A stretch of 23,063 nucleotides of DNA from JANLSE01 sp038214135 (GTDB taxonomy: Bacteria; Chloroflexota; Chloroflexia; Chloroflexales; Roseiflexaceae), in contig JBBQSD010000100.1 of the NCBI GenBank assembly GCA_038214135.1, positions 1 to 23,063 of the forward strand, in the 5' to 3' direction. The notes below the pieces were generated by a model. The model worked only from the letters and a program-made list of their open reading frames with translations. It ran no database searches and was not told where the DNA came from. Shown piece by piece: positions 7,275 through 14,562 of this stretch; the first letter of the stretch is position 1, and each line of letters opens with the position of its first letter. The position numbers and the translations under genes were made by a program.

Positions 7275-7619
7275 ACTATCCTCGTTTCTTGCAGATCGAA
7301 TCAATGTGCTGCAAGAGTAGCATAGTACCAAGCCACGCCGCAAGGTATGTGAATGAGATAATCGTTGGAGAGGGGTGTATTGTTTCGGAATGACGGTGTG
7401 GTGTTTCCGTGACCATCAGGTGGGGGTGGTTCGCGAACCGCCCATCATAAAGGGGTGTTGCAGCAGAGTAGGCGGTTCGCGAATTACCCCTACCCGATGG
7501 GTGCATCCATACCTATCAATCATATGCGGGATGGATTGCCAAGCTGGCGATCAAAAAGAGACGTGGTGGATGCGCTGGTGGCTGAGGAGCGCCACAATCA
7601 ATGGTGCAACCACAGACGC
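7275..7619. other. Intergenic stretch of 345 nt holding a palindromic repeat element
   Basis: This lies between the Asp-box gene start and the hydrolase gene stop, both on the minus strand. It contains the two-arm palindromic element at 7420-7495. The short open frames across it are created by the repeat and have no ribosome sites or recognisable domains. No tRNA, terminator with a T-run or clear promoter was found; the Asp-box gene promoter must lie here but I cannot place it. Confidence 0.6.
7420..7495. repeat. Two-arm palindromic interspersed element (copy 1)
   Basis: Left arm 7421-7443 and right arm 7468-7494 each contain a near-perfect palindrome centred on TTCGCGAA (GGTTCGCGAACC and GGTTCGCGAATT). 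The arms are also inverted relative to each other: one reads GGGGGTGGTTCGCGAACC outward, the other GGGGTAATTCGCGAACC. The element can therefore form either two small hairpins or one long one, as REP/BIME-type elements do. It closely matches the arrangement at 22922-22999. Confidence 0.8.
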
Positions 7620-8987
7620 TCATTCAAACATGATCGGCTCTGGCTCGGTTTGGATGGCGCGGCGGTTCTGGGTGCGCAAGCGCCGCCCAAGCGAGATCGC
7701 CAGATTCTGCATCAGGCGCATACCCATGCCTGGATCATCATTGGCAAGCGTTGCGAGTCCCTCTTCGGTCAGTGTCAGCAGGGTTGCTCCCTGTTCGCCG
7801 GCGCGCAGATCGGCGCTGCGTGGTGCGCCATCGAGCAGCGCTAGTTCGCCAGCAACTTGCCCGGCATTGACGCTGGCTAGCAAAATTGGCTCGCGCAGGC
7901 TGCCATCGGTGTTTGTTGGGGTGATCCAGACATCAAGGCAACCACCGCTGACAATATACATCTCGTGGCCCTGGCTGTCCATCGTGGCGATCTTCTCGCC
8001 GGGTGCATAGCCATGCGAATGAACCAGCGATGCGAGTTGCAGGCGCTGGGCTTCGGTTAAATTTCCGCCAATCTCGGAGTTGTTGAGAAACTGGGCGATC
8101 CCGCGCAGATATTCAAGATCGTCACTGGTACGGCTCTGGCCAGCCAATGCTGGCGGGAGGCCCAGAAAATGGGCAATATGGCGGCGTGTCGCATCTGGTT
8201 GCTCGAACTGAGGCCAATGGCCAGCATTTGGAATAATTCGCAGATCGGCCTTTGACCATTCCTGGGCAACTAGCCCGGCATCACGCAGCGGCACCACATC
8301 GTCTTCCGCACCCCATAATACAAGCGTTGGCGCTTCGATCTGTTTTAATTTGCCGCGTAGATCGCCTGAGCGCATTGCGGTATAGCAGATCGCACGGGTG
8401 CGCCCCTGCCCACGGCGGCGGGCATCGGCCCGAATGCGGCCATAATCCTCTGCCGAAATCATGGCGCGTTCGGCAAAATTGGATGGTTTCAGCAGCCAAT
8501 CCGTATAATCGAAGCGCGTCTTGGCCAGTGTATGCAGCAACCATTCCAGCAACTGGAACCGTTCGGCAAATACATGTGGCGAGAGCAGCAGGTTCACACG
8601 GGTTGAGAGGCGGCCACTCAGCGATGGGTTGAGCAACACCAATTGCTCGACTAATGCCGGATAGTGGAGTGCCAACGTTGCAGCGATCTGTCCGCCCATC
8701 GAATGACCCAGCACAAGAGCTGGCCGTTCGTGCCCAAAACGGGCGATCACATCGGCAATCAGATCGGCATACCAGGCAATACTCGGCTTGCGTGATGGAT
8801 CAGGCGATTGGCCAAACCCTGGCAGATCGATGGCGATACAGTGATAGCGCCTGCTGAGATCGGGCAATATCGGTGCCCAGGTGAATGAGGAACTGGACCA
8901 GCCATGAATGAGCACGGCTAGGGGCGCGGTTGTGGGGCCGTGTTCTTCCACATAGATCTGCTGGTTATCGATTGTATAGGTAGTCAT
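7620..8987 (-). CDS. Alpha/beta hydrolase fused to a C-terminal cyclic-nucleotide-binding domain
   Basis: A 455-residue two-domain protein. Residues 1-280 are an alpha/beta hydrolase: oxyanion-hole HGW (28-30), nucleophile Ser96 in GHSMGG, Asp230 in WGAEDDVVP and His257 in NAGHW, so the triad is complete. Residues about 300-440 are a cNMP-binding/CRP-like cradle: GEKIATMDSQGHEMYIVSGG, then a phosphate-binding cassette GELALLDGAPRSA with Glu381 and Arg390 retained, then LTEEGLATLANDDPGMGMRLMQNLA. No DNA-binding domain follows. The design suggests an esterase or peptidase controlled by cAMP or cGMP, or tethered by this domain. Substrate is unknown. The ATG at 8987 (MTTYTIDNQ) is preferred because the hydrolase fold starts there; an in-frame ATG at 9026 would add 13 residues and cannot be ruled out. 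It ends with no visible terminator. Confidence 0.88.
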   Translation of the reverse strand: MTTYTIDNQQIYVEEHGPTTAPLAVLIHGWSSSSFTWAPILPDLSRRYHCIAIDLPGFGQSPDPSRKPSIAWYADLIADVIARFGHERPALVLGHSMGGQIAATLALHYPALVEQLVLLNPSLSGRLSTRVNLLLSPHVFAERFQLLEWLLHTLAKTRFDYTDWLLKPSNFAERAMISAEDYGRIRADARRRGQGRTRAICYTAMRSGDLRGKLKQIEAPTLVLWGAEDDVVPLRDAGLVAQEWSKADLRIIPNAGHWPQFEQPDATRRHIAHFLGLPPALAGQSRTSDDLEYLRGIAQFLNNSEIGGNLTEAQRLQLASLVHSHGYAPGEKIATMDSQGHEMYIVSGGCLDVWITPTNTDGSLREPILLASVNAGQVAGELALLDGAPRSADLRAGEQGATLLTLTEEGLATLANDDPGMGMRLMQNLAISLGRRLRTQNRRAIQTEPEPIMFE

Positions 8988-9129
8988 CACTGTATCTCGC
9001 TCATACTCGGCATCGACCATGTACATAAACGGTCTTTACCTAATGAAACGAGGGAGACTACCAAAACAGTTTGCTTTTGTGCAGAACTCGATGCTAGTGC
9101 GTGTCGTTTTTAGTGATCACGAGCGTATT

Positions 9130-10056
9130 TTATAACCACAACGATACGCCACCGAGGATGCCGACATCATTGCCGAGCTGCGCTGGAACAATGCTCAGTT
9201 CGGGATCCATTGCGCGCTGTGATGCTCCACGCCGAACAGGCTCGAAGAATAGATCGCCAGCAAGAGTGAGCCCGCCACCAACGACAATCCTACCGGGGTT
9301 GAGTAGGTTAGCCGCTGAACCAAGGCCAATCCCGATCCAGGCCATCGCCCGTTGCCACACCATATGGGCGATTGTGTCGCCCTGTGCCGCTGCCTCTGCA
9401 ACATGGCGGGCACTCAGTTCGGCGCGTGGAAGGGTGCGGAGGATGCTTGCGTTCGCATCAGAATCGAGCGCAATTCTGGCATCACGGGCGATCGAGAGGC
9501 CCGAGGCCAGTGCTTCGAGGCAGCCATTGCGGCCACACGGGCAGGGCGGCCCATTGGGATCGAGTACCATATGGCCAACCTCACCAGCCCAGCCGCGCTC
9601 GCCACGATGCAGGGTATTGGCGATGATCACGCCGCCGCCAATGCCAGTGCTGGCCGTCACATACAGCAATGTTTGCACGCCCTGGCCAGCGCCCAATCGA
9701 TGTTCGGCCATGGCAGCGGCATCACCATCATTGGCGATCCGTGCATCAACAGCCAGTTCTTGCTCAAGCCAATCGGCCAGTGCTGCTTGTTCCCAGCCAG
9801 GCACATGCATCGAAAGCCGCACAACACGGCCATCTGGCGCAACAGGGCCACCAAAGCTCACGCCAACCGCAGCCAGTGTTCCTGTGTGCGCCGCCAGCAG
9901 ATCCCTAGCGAGCAGCAGCATGGCTGCGCGGCTGGCAATCGCTCCACCCGCAAGCGGGGTTGGGCATTGGGTGCGGGCGAGCAACACGCCAGCCGATGTA
10001 TCGTACAGGCCAGCGGCGAGTTTCGTGCCGCCGAAATCGAGGCCCAGAATCAGCAT
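9130..10056 (-). CDS. ROK family sugar kinase (glucokinase-like)
   Basis: A 308-residue ATP-dependent sugar kinase of the ROK family. The N-terminal phosphate loop is DFGGTK (7-12), the catalytic Asp110 is in ANDGD, and the ROK zinc site is formed by ExGH (159-162) with His162 and CPCGRNGC (Cys172, Cys174, Cys179), followed by LEALASG. ROK enzymes commonly phosphorylate glucose, N-acetylmannosamine, N-acetylglucosamine, fructose or allose. The ExGH plus CxCGxxGC pattern favours a kinase over a repressor, and there is no N-terminal helix-turn-helix. It is the last gene of a probable operon, 43 nt after the GmhA-like gene. That partner suggests a phosphorylated heptose or related sugar pathway, but glucokinase is the default assignment. 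Confidence 0.92.
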   Translation of the reverse strand: MLILGLDFGGTKLAAGLYDTSAGVLLARTQCPTPLAGGAIASRAAMLLLARDLLAAHTGTLAAVGVSFGGPVAPDGRVVRLSMHVPGWEQAALADWLEQELAVDARIANDGDAAAMAEHRLGAGQGVQTLLYVTASTGIGGGVIIANTLHRGERGWAGEVGHMVLDPNGPPCPCGRNGCLEALASGLSIARDARIALDSDANASILRTLPRAELSARHVAEAAAQGDTIAHMVWQRAMAWIGIGLGSAANLLNPGRIVVGGGLTLAGDLFFEPVRRGASQRAMDPELSIVPAQLGNDVGILGGVSLWL

Positions 10057-10099
10057 GTGGGTGTCTCAGTATATACAATCAAGCACGAGGATTGCTCGA

Positions 10100-10660
10100 T
10101 CAGCGGGTTATGCGTTCCGCCAGTGTAACCGCCAGCGCATGGCAGATCGCACTATGGACATCTTCGACTTCGGGCATGAACTGGCTTGGGGCGATATGTG
10201 CGATACTGGCCAATGGCGCAAGTTTCCCGCCACCAAAGCCAGTCAGTGCAATTGTTGGCGCACCCTGAGCCTTGGCCCATTCGATGGCGCGTAGAACACT
10301 TGGCGAATTGCCGCTCCCCGAAATTGCCACGAGCGCATCGCCAGGGCGATAGCAACTGATCAATTGCTCAACAAACACGCGTTCATAGGCAGAATCATTC
10401 GACCAGGCCGTCATCAGCGCGGCATTATCCGTCAGCGCCAACGCCCGCAGACGCCGCTGCCCATCACGAATTGTCCACTTCGCAAGATCGCAGGCAAAGT
10501 GGGTTGCGGTGGCGGCGCTGCCCCCATTCCCACAGATCAGGATGGTTCCATCGCGCTGATAGGTTGCCAACAGGGCATCCTCGATCGCCTGAAGCGGCTC
10601 GCGCGGCGTTGCGGCAAGGGTTGTTGCAAGGTTGGCCAGGTAGGCATCAATCCGATTCAT
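10100..10660 (-). CDS. SIS-domain protein, GmhA-like sedoheptulose-7-phosphate isomerase
   Basis: A 186-residue single SIS domain of the GmhA type. The phosphosugar-binding loop is ICGNGGSAATATHFACDLAK (42-61); a second Ser-rich loop is AISGSGNSPSVL (112-123); the C-terminal metal/catalytic helix is EDVHSAICH (166-174). By alignment with E. coli GmhA (His61, Glu65, Gln172, His180), the metal ligands would be His54, Asp58, Glu166 and His174, with conservative changes at two positions, as in many DLAK-type homologues. GmhA makes D-glycero-D-manno-heptose 7-phosphate for LPS, S-layer or other glycans. The start at 10660 lies 11 nt after the stop of the small membrane protein gene, and the ROK kinase follows by 43 nt, which indicates one transcript. 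Confidence 0.85.
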   Translation of the reverse strand: MNRIDAYLANLATTLAATPREPLQAIEDALLATYQRDGTILICGNGGSAATATHFACDLAKWTIRDGQRRLRALALTDNAALMTAWSNDSAYERVFVEQLISCYRPGDALVAISGSGNSPSVLRAIEWAKAQGAPTIALTGFGGGKLAPLASIAHIAPSQFMPEVEDVHSAICHALAVTLAERITR

Positions 10661-10671
10661 AACAATTTCTT

Positions 10672-11028
10672 TTAGCGCATTGCAATCAGGAAGATCGGCG
10701 TGGCGATTAGTGCCGCCAACACCAACAATCCAATCAGCAGTTTGAGCTGTTCGGAAGAGCGCCGCTTGGCCAACAGATCGCGGGCATCCTGTGCATATGG
10801 CACATTCGGCTGTTCGCCGAACAGCACCTGCCCAAGCTCATTCGGTGTGTGCATAACGGTATGGACAACCGTTGTCACCAGTTCACGAAAGGTAATCAGC
10901 GGTGGTGCCCAATAGGCCTCTTCCGAACGAATTGGTTTGCCCGTTAGCGAACAGTGGAGTTGCTCATCGACAACCATAGCGGGCTGTTCTGGGCTTGGCT
11001 GTTGTGTTGTATTCACCTGCATGGCCAT
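10672..11028 (-). CDS. Small C-terminally anchored protein of unknown function
   Basis: A 118-residue protein I do not recognise as a named family. A very strong ribosome site (AAGGAGGAGG, 6 nt before the ATG at 11028) supports the start. It has a Gln/Pro-rich N-terminus, then HCSLTGKPI (25-33), an amphipathic stretch TFRELVTTVVHTVMHTPNEL, a charged segment DARDLLAKRRSSEQLK, and a single C-terminal membrane helix (about 96-117) with only Arg after it. This is the layout of a tail-anchored protein with its bulk in the cytoplasm. It is first in a tight cluster with the SIS and ROK genes, so a role at the membrane in sugar-phosphate handling is possible but unproven. Confidence 0.75.
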   Translation of the reverse strand: MAMQVNTTQQPSPEQPAMVVDEQLHCSLTGKPIRSEEAYWAPPLITFRELVTTVVHTVMHTPNELGQVLFGEQPNVPYAQDARDLLAKRRSSEQLKLLIGLLVLAALIATPIFLIAMR

Positions 11029-11054
11029 TGAATCCTCCTCCTTGATAGATGATC

Positions 11055-11071
11055 TTGACAGATAGTGTCAA
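11055..11071. promoter_or_regulatory. Inverted repeat TTGACA-N5-TGTCAA in the gap before the SIS/ROK operon
   Basis: Perfect 6-bp arms (11055-11060 and 11066-11071) are separated by GATAG, within the 50-nt gap between the aminotransferase stop and the next start. It has no T-run, so it is not a standard terminator. On the minus strand TTGACA could be a -35 with TATCAA 18 nt on, but that -10 abuts the ribosome site, which argues against a promoter. An operator or RNA-processing hairpin is possible. Confidence 0.35.
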
Positions 11072-11078
11072 TTGCCTA

Positions 11079-12239
11079 TTATGTAATCGTTCGGACGAAC
11101 TTTTCGATTCGATCAAGTGCGGTTTCGATTTTATCCATTGATGCGGCATAGCAGGCCCGCACGAATCCGCTGCCGCTTTGCCCAAATACATCGCCAGGGA
11201 TGACGGCAACCTTCTGCTCCTGGAGCAGGCGCTCACAAAATATTTCGCTGGAGATGCCAAGATGGGCAATGCTTGGGAATGCATAGAATGCGCCCTGTGG
11301 CTCGAAGGTTGGCAGCCCGATGGCATTCAGGCCAGATACAATCGTCTTGCGCCGCCGATCATACTCGGCAACCATCTCGACACACGCCTGTTCGCCGCTG
11401 CGTAGCGCTTCCAACCCGGCATACTGGGCCATCGTCGGAGCCGACATAATCGCATACTGGTGTACCTTACGGGTCGCGCTGATCACCTCTACGGGCGCGG
11501 CAACCCACCCCAAACGCCAGCCTGTCATGGCATAGGCTTTCGAGAACCCACCCATTAAAACGGTTCGTTCACGCATGCCGGGCAACGAGGCAAAACAGGT
11601 GTGTTGTGTGCCATAGGTCAGCCGATCATAGATCTCATCCGAAAAGACGATCAGATCGTGCTGTTCCGCCAGCGCAGCAACCTCAAGCAGGCGCTCGCGT
11701 GGCATAATCGCGCCGGTTGGGTTGTTCGGGTAGCCGATCAGCAGTGCCCGTGTTCGCGGCGTGATTGCCTGTGCAATCGCCTGCGCCGAGACCTGGAATG
11801 AATCGGCGGCATATGTCGAAACCGAAACAGGCTTGCCATCGGCAAAGATAACACAGGCCGGGTAGGCGACAAAACATGGCTCGGGAATGATCACCTCATC
11901 ACCGGGGTTGATCGTTGCGAGCATGGCATTCTGGAGTGCTTCACTGACCCCAACCGTGATCAGGATCTCCTGTTCTGGATCATAGCGAACACCATACAGC
12001 CGCTCTAGGTGATCGGCGATTGCGACACGCAATTCCAGCAAGCCCGAATTCGAGGTATAGGCAGTTCGGCCCTGTTCAATCGAACGAATCCCAGCCTGCC
12101 GGATCGAATCGGGAGTCACAAAATCGGGTTCGCCAATCCCAAGTGAAATGACATCGCTCATTTGGGCGGCAATATCGAAGAAACGGCGGATGCCCGAGGC
12201 AGGAACCCGTTCCATCCGTTGTGCAGTTTTAATGCTCAT
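11079..12239 (-). CDS. PLP-dependent class I/II aminotransferase (AspC/PatA-like)
   Basis: A 386-residue fold-type I aminotransferase. The substrate-end signature is SLGIGEPDF (32-40); PNNPTG (171-176) contains Asn173; Asp201 and Tyr204 sit in SDEIYDRLTY; the Schiff-base lysine is Lys234 in GGFSKAYAMTGWRLGW; and Arg242 follows. These are all the expected PLP contacts. The sequence style (VISLGIGEPDFVTPDSIR) is that of aspartate/aromatic or N-acetyl-LL-diaminopimelate-type aminotransferases of subgroup I-gamma, but substrate choice cannot be read from motifs. The ATG at 12239 is 13 nt from GGAGGAG, a longer spacing than usual, and that ribosome site abuts a GC hairpin. It is 171 nt downstream of the SDR gene on the same strand. 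Confidence 0.92.
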   Translation of the reverse strand: MSIKTAQRMERVPASGIRRFFDIAAQMSDVISLGIGEPDFVTPDSIRQAGIRSIEQGRTAYTSNSGLLELRVAIADHLERLYGVRYDPEQEILITVGVSEALQNAMLATINPGDEVIIPEPCFVAYPACVIFADGKPVSVSTYAADSFQVSAQAIAQAITPRTRALLIGYPNNPTGAIMPRERLLEVAALAEQHDLIVFSDEIYDRLTYGTQHTCFASLPGMRERTVLMGGFSKAYAMTGWRLGWVAAPVEVISATRKVHQYAIMSAPTMAQYAGLEALRSGEQACVEMVAEYDRRRKTIVSGLNAIGLPTFEPQGAFYAFPSIAHLGISSEIFCERLLQEQKVAVIPGDVFGQSGSGFVRACYAASMDKIETALDRIEKFVRTIT

Positions 12240-12258
12240 TGGTTTGAATGTATCTCCT

Positions 12259-12271
12259 CCGGCAGAGCCGG
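12259..12271 (-). promoter_or_regulatory. Small GC hairpin next to the aminotransferase ribosome site
   Basis: CCGGC-AGA-GCCGG forms a 5-bp stem with a 3-nt loop in the leader of the aminotransferase gene. On the minus strand the 3' arm runs directly into the GGAGGAG ribosome site and shares its first bases. Folding could limit ribosome access. There is no recognisable riboswitch aptamer in the 170-nt leader, so any role in control is a guess. Confidence 0.3.
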
Positions 12272-12410
12272 CGTTGGTTCACCGCAGCCATATTCTCGTA
12301 TGAATGCACAGAACAACGTACTATCGTATCTTAGCATGCCTATCGAGGTGTGTGCAGAATGACCGAGTACAAAAATAGTACCGAAACGAAACCAGCCGAA
12401 TAGCAGAATG

Positions 12411-13193
12411 TTACCCGACCAGGCGCATAATCAAGCGCGCCAATCCTGGCAATGCCTGCCCGAAGATCACCAATGGAATGGTGATCCGTGGAATAATGAC
12501 CCGCCCATGAACTCGCCGTGCAATGGCTCGCACAACCTCGGCTGCAACCTGTTCGGGCTTCAGCCATGGGAGCATGCGCGTGATGCGCGGAAACTTGTGA
12601 ATATCTGCATTTGGACTCTGCATAAAACTTGTCAGCGATGGCCCAGGGCAAATGATTGCACAACGAATACCACTCCCAGCCAGCTCAAGCTGGAGCGTTT
12701 GGAACAACCCAACCAGCGCAAACTTGGAGGCCGCGTAGCCACCCATGTTCCGGAATGGCAGCAGCCCAGCAATTGAAGCAACAACGACGATCTGGCCAGT
12801 GCGTTGAGCGCGCATATGCGGCAAGAATGCCTGTGTACAGCGTAATGCTCCCAGCACATTGACATCCAACATGCCCGCTACTGCATCGAGCGGGAGTTTC
12901 TCAACTGGATCGAAGAAACCATAGCCAGCATTATTGACAAGCACATCCACCCGCCCATAGTGGCTGATCACCTGGGCAGCCATGTGTGTGACGGCTTCCT
13001 GATCGGTGATATCGGTTGGAACCACCAGCACACGATCCGGCCCACCAAGGTTGCCTGCAAGCTGTTCCAGTTTATCGGCTGAACGTGCCACCAGTACGAG
13101 GCGTGCCCCGGCTTTGGCACACATGCGTGCCGTCAACTCTCCAAAGCCACTCGATGCCCCAGTGATGACGATCACCCTATCCCGCAGATTCAC
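12411..13193 (-). CDS. Short-chain dehydrogenase/reductase (SDR), classical type
   Basis: A 260-residue NAD(P)-dependent oxidoreductase. Coenzyme loop TGASSGFG (11-18), NNAG (87-90), Asn112, and the catalytic Ser140, Tyr153 and Lys157 (YAASK) are all present, so it should be active. Arg37 after the second strand (VLVARSADKLE) favours NADP(H). The C-terminus is extended by a hydrophobic, basic tail (VIIPRITIPLVIFGQALPGL ending in ARLIMRLVG), typical of membrane-associated SDRs such as DltE/SadH-like proteins, which act on lipids or acyl groups. It is divergent from the FAH gene across a 283-nt intergenic region that carries a repeat. The natural substrate is unknown. Confidence 0.92.
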   Translation of the reverse strand: MNLRDRVIVITGASSGFGELTARMCAKAGARLVLVARSADKLEQLAGNLGGPDRVLVVPTDITDQEAVTHMAAQVISHYGRVDVLVNNAGYGFFDPVEKLPLDAVAGMLDVNVLGALRCTQAFLPHMRAQRTGQIVVVASIAGLLPFRNMGGYAASKFALVGLFQTLQLELAGSGIRCAIICPGPSLTSFMQSPNADIHKFPRITRMLPWLKPEQVAAEVVRAIARRVHGRVIIPRITIPLVIFGQALPGLARLIMRLVG

Positions 13194-13297
13194 AATAATT
13201 TCCTTGCCTTATCTCGTCATCTCATACTATGCTCAGATTACGCGAGAGTGTACGCGGGGAGCATACAGATGTCAAGAACATAGATGTTGTGGTACCT

Positions 13298-13325
13298 AAT
13301 CTGTGTCATCTGGGTCATCTGTGGA
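13298..13325 (-). repeat. 28-nt interspersed repeat, left inverted copy
   Basis: Read on the minus strand this is a 28-nt unit built from imperfect 9-nt repeats of the form CAGATGACn. It matches 25 of 28 positions of the copy at 14417-14444 in the opposite orientation. The two copies bracket the FAH gene. The copy lies in the divergent SDR/FAH intergenic region, about 150 nt upstream of the FAH start. Confidence 0.75.
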
Positions 13326-13476
13326 CGATATGTTGACATTGAACGAACACCACCAAGCATGCACTGAATCTGCAACTGGTTGAAAAAAGTGTGGTACCAT
13401 CCAGGCATTCATGTCGTTTCATGTGTTTCTTCGTGTCGTTTCGCTTTGCATTGAGCCAACTCGAGGAGGAGTATTC

Positions 13477-14340
13477 ATGCGTCTCGTGACATACCGCGAT
13501 GGAGATTCGGTTCATTTGGGTGCCCTGCGTGGCGATCAGGTTATTGCACTCGATAGTGTCGCACCCGATCTGTTGAGCCTGATCAGTGCTGGCCAGCAAG
13601 CCCTTGAGCAAGCGCAAAAAGCTGCCGAATCAGGGGTTGCGCGCCCCGTCAGTTCCGTACAACTCATGGCACCAATCCCCCGGCCACGCACCAATATTGT
13701 CTGTTTGGGTATGAACTATGTTGCCCATGCAATCGAATCGGATCGGGCACGTGGCCGCGAGCCAAAACTGCCTGAATTCCCGGTGTTCTTCAGCAAACCA
13801 GTGCTGGCGGTGTGTGGGCCAGATGATGGAGTGCCGCTCGATCCCGCAGTGACCAGCCAGCTCGATTATGAAGTTGAACTGGCCTTTATTTTTGCCAAGA
13901 ACGCCAAGAATGTGAAGCGGGCCGCTGCACTCAGCTATGTGTTCGGCTATACAATCATCAATGATGTCTCCGCACGCGATCTGCAGAACCGCCACATGCA
14001 ATTCTTCAAGGGCAAGAGCCTCGACAATTCCTGCCCAATGGGCCCGTGTGTCGTTACGGTGGACGAAATCCCCGATCCAACCAAACTCGGGTTGCGCCTG
14101 CGCCTGAATGGCGAAACACGCCAGGATTCATCGGTGAGCGATCTGATCTTCGATATTCCAACGATTATTGAGTATCTTACCCTTGGCCAGACAATCGAGG
14201 CCGGGACGATCATCTCAACCGGCACGCCATCGGGTGTGGGCATGGGCCGCACACCGCCAGAATACATGAAGGCTGGCGATGTGATGGAGGCCGAGATCGA
14301 TCAGATTGGCATTCTGCGTAATGCTGTCGTCGCTGGATAG
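13477..14340 (+). CDS. Fumarylacetoacetate hydrolase (FAH) family protein
   Basis: A 287-residue metal-dependent FAH-fold enzyme. The ATG at 13477 follows GAGGAGGAG by 5 nt; 22 upstream codons are open but not conserved. Core motifs: CLGMNYVAHAIES (76-88), PVFFSKP (102-108), the Mg/Mn ligands Glu132 and Glu134 in LDYEVELAFI and Asp163 in NDVSARDLQ, KGKSLDNSCPMGP (178-190) and STGTPSGVGMGR (247-258). The catalytic lid His84 is present. This pattern fits 2-hydroxyhepta-2,4-diene-1,7-dioate isomerase/hydratase, acylpyruvase or oxaloacetate decarboxylase-like members, which cannot be separated by sequence alone. It has no aromatic-degradation neighbours, which favours a general housekeeping role such as oxaloacetate tautomerase or acylpyruvase. 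It is flanked by inverted 28-nt repeats. Confidence 0.93.
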   Translation: MRLVTYRDGDSVHLGALRGDQVIALDSVAPDLLSLISAGQQALEQAQKAAESGVARPVSSVQLMAPIPRPRTNIVCLGMNYVAHAIESDRARGREPKLPEFPVFFSKPVLAVCGPDDGVPLDPAVTSQLDYEVELAFIFAKNAKNVKRAAALSYVFGYTIINDVSARDLQNRHMQFFKGKSLDNSCPMGPCVVTVDEIPDPTKLGLRLRLNGETRQDSSVSDLIFDIPTIIEYLTLGQTIEAGTIISTGTPSGVGMGRTPPEYMKAGDVMEAEIDQIGILRNAVVAG

Positions 14341-14416
14341 AAATTTGTAATCGTTGAGTATGGGCCGTGGCAGCGTATTATACTCCTCGCGGCTGAAGGT
14401 TGGGTTGGATAGTGTA

Positions 14417-14444
14417 TCCGCAGATGACGCAGATGACGCAGATT
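14417..14444 (+). repeat. 28-nt interspersed repeat, right copy
   Basis: A TCCGCAGATGACGCAGATGA type sequence continuing CGCAGATT, with an internal 9-nt tandem repeat (CGCAGATGA twice, then a partial third). It matches the inverted copy at 13298-13325 at 25 of 28 positions. It lies in the 222-nt gap between the FAH stop and dcd, whose other content is an inverted repeat GAGTAT/ATACTC (14356-14361, 14380-14385) of unclear role. Confidence 0.75.
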
Positions 14445-14562
14445 GATCGGAAGCGCTGCTCGCCCGTCGATGCGATTGAATGCGCGTTTGTGTCCTTCCA
14501 ATCGTTACCCATAAGGAGTATGTGATACACTGCCACGGTTCGTATCGGAAAGGATCAGATCT

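Noticed and set aside
7500..7619. A tRNA or remnant gene between the repeat and the hydrolase stop.
   Set aside because: No cloverleaf arms, TTCGAAT-type T loop or conserved protein motif could be found; the short frames look random.
9101..10294. A 397-codon plus-strand open frame opposite the ROK kinase and SIS genes.
   Set aside because: It is antisense to two strongly supported genes, has no ribosome site or recognisable domain, and its Ser/Pro/Ala-rich composition is a by-product of the opposite coding strand.
11042..11071. TTGACA-N18-TATCAA as a promoter for the small membrane protein-SIS-ROK operon.
   Set aside because: The -10 would abut the AAGGAGGAGG ribosome site, placing the transcript start within or after it; kept only as an inverted repeat.
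13298..13325. CRISPR-like array from the CAGATGAC repeats.
   Set aside because: The 9-nt units are directly abutted with no spacers and occur as isolated two-to-three-unit blocks.
13333..13338. TTGACA upstream of the FAH gene as a -35 box.
   Set aside because: No acceptable -10 hexamer occurs 16-18 nt downstream (AGCATG), so it is not called as a promoter.
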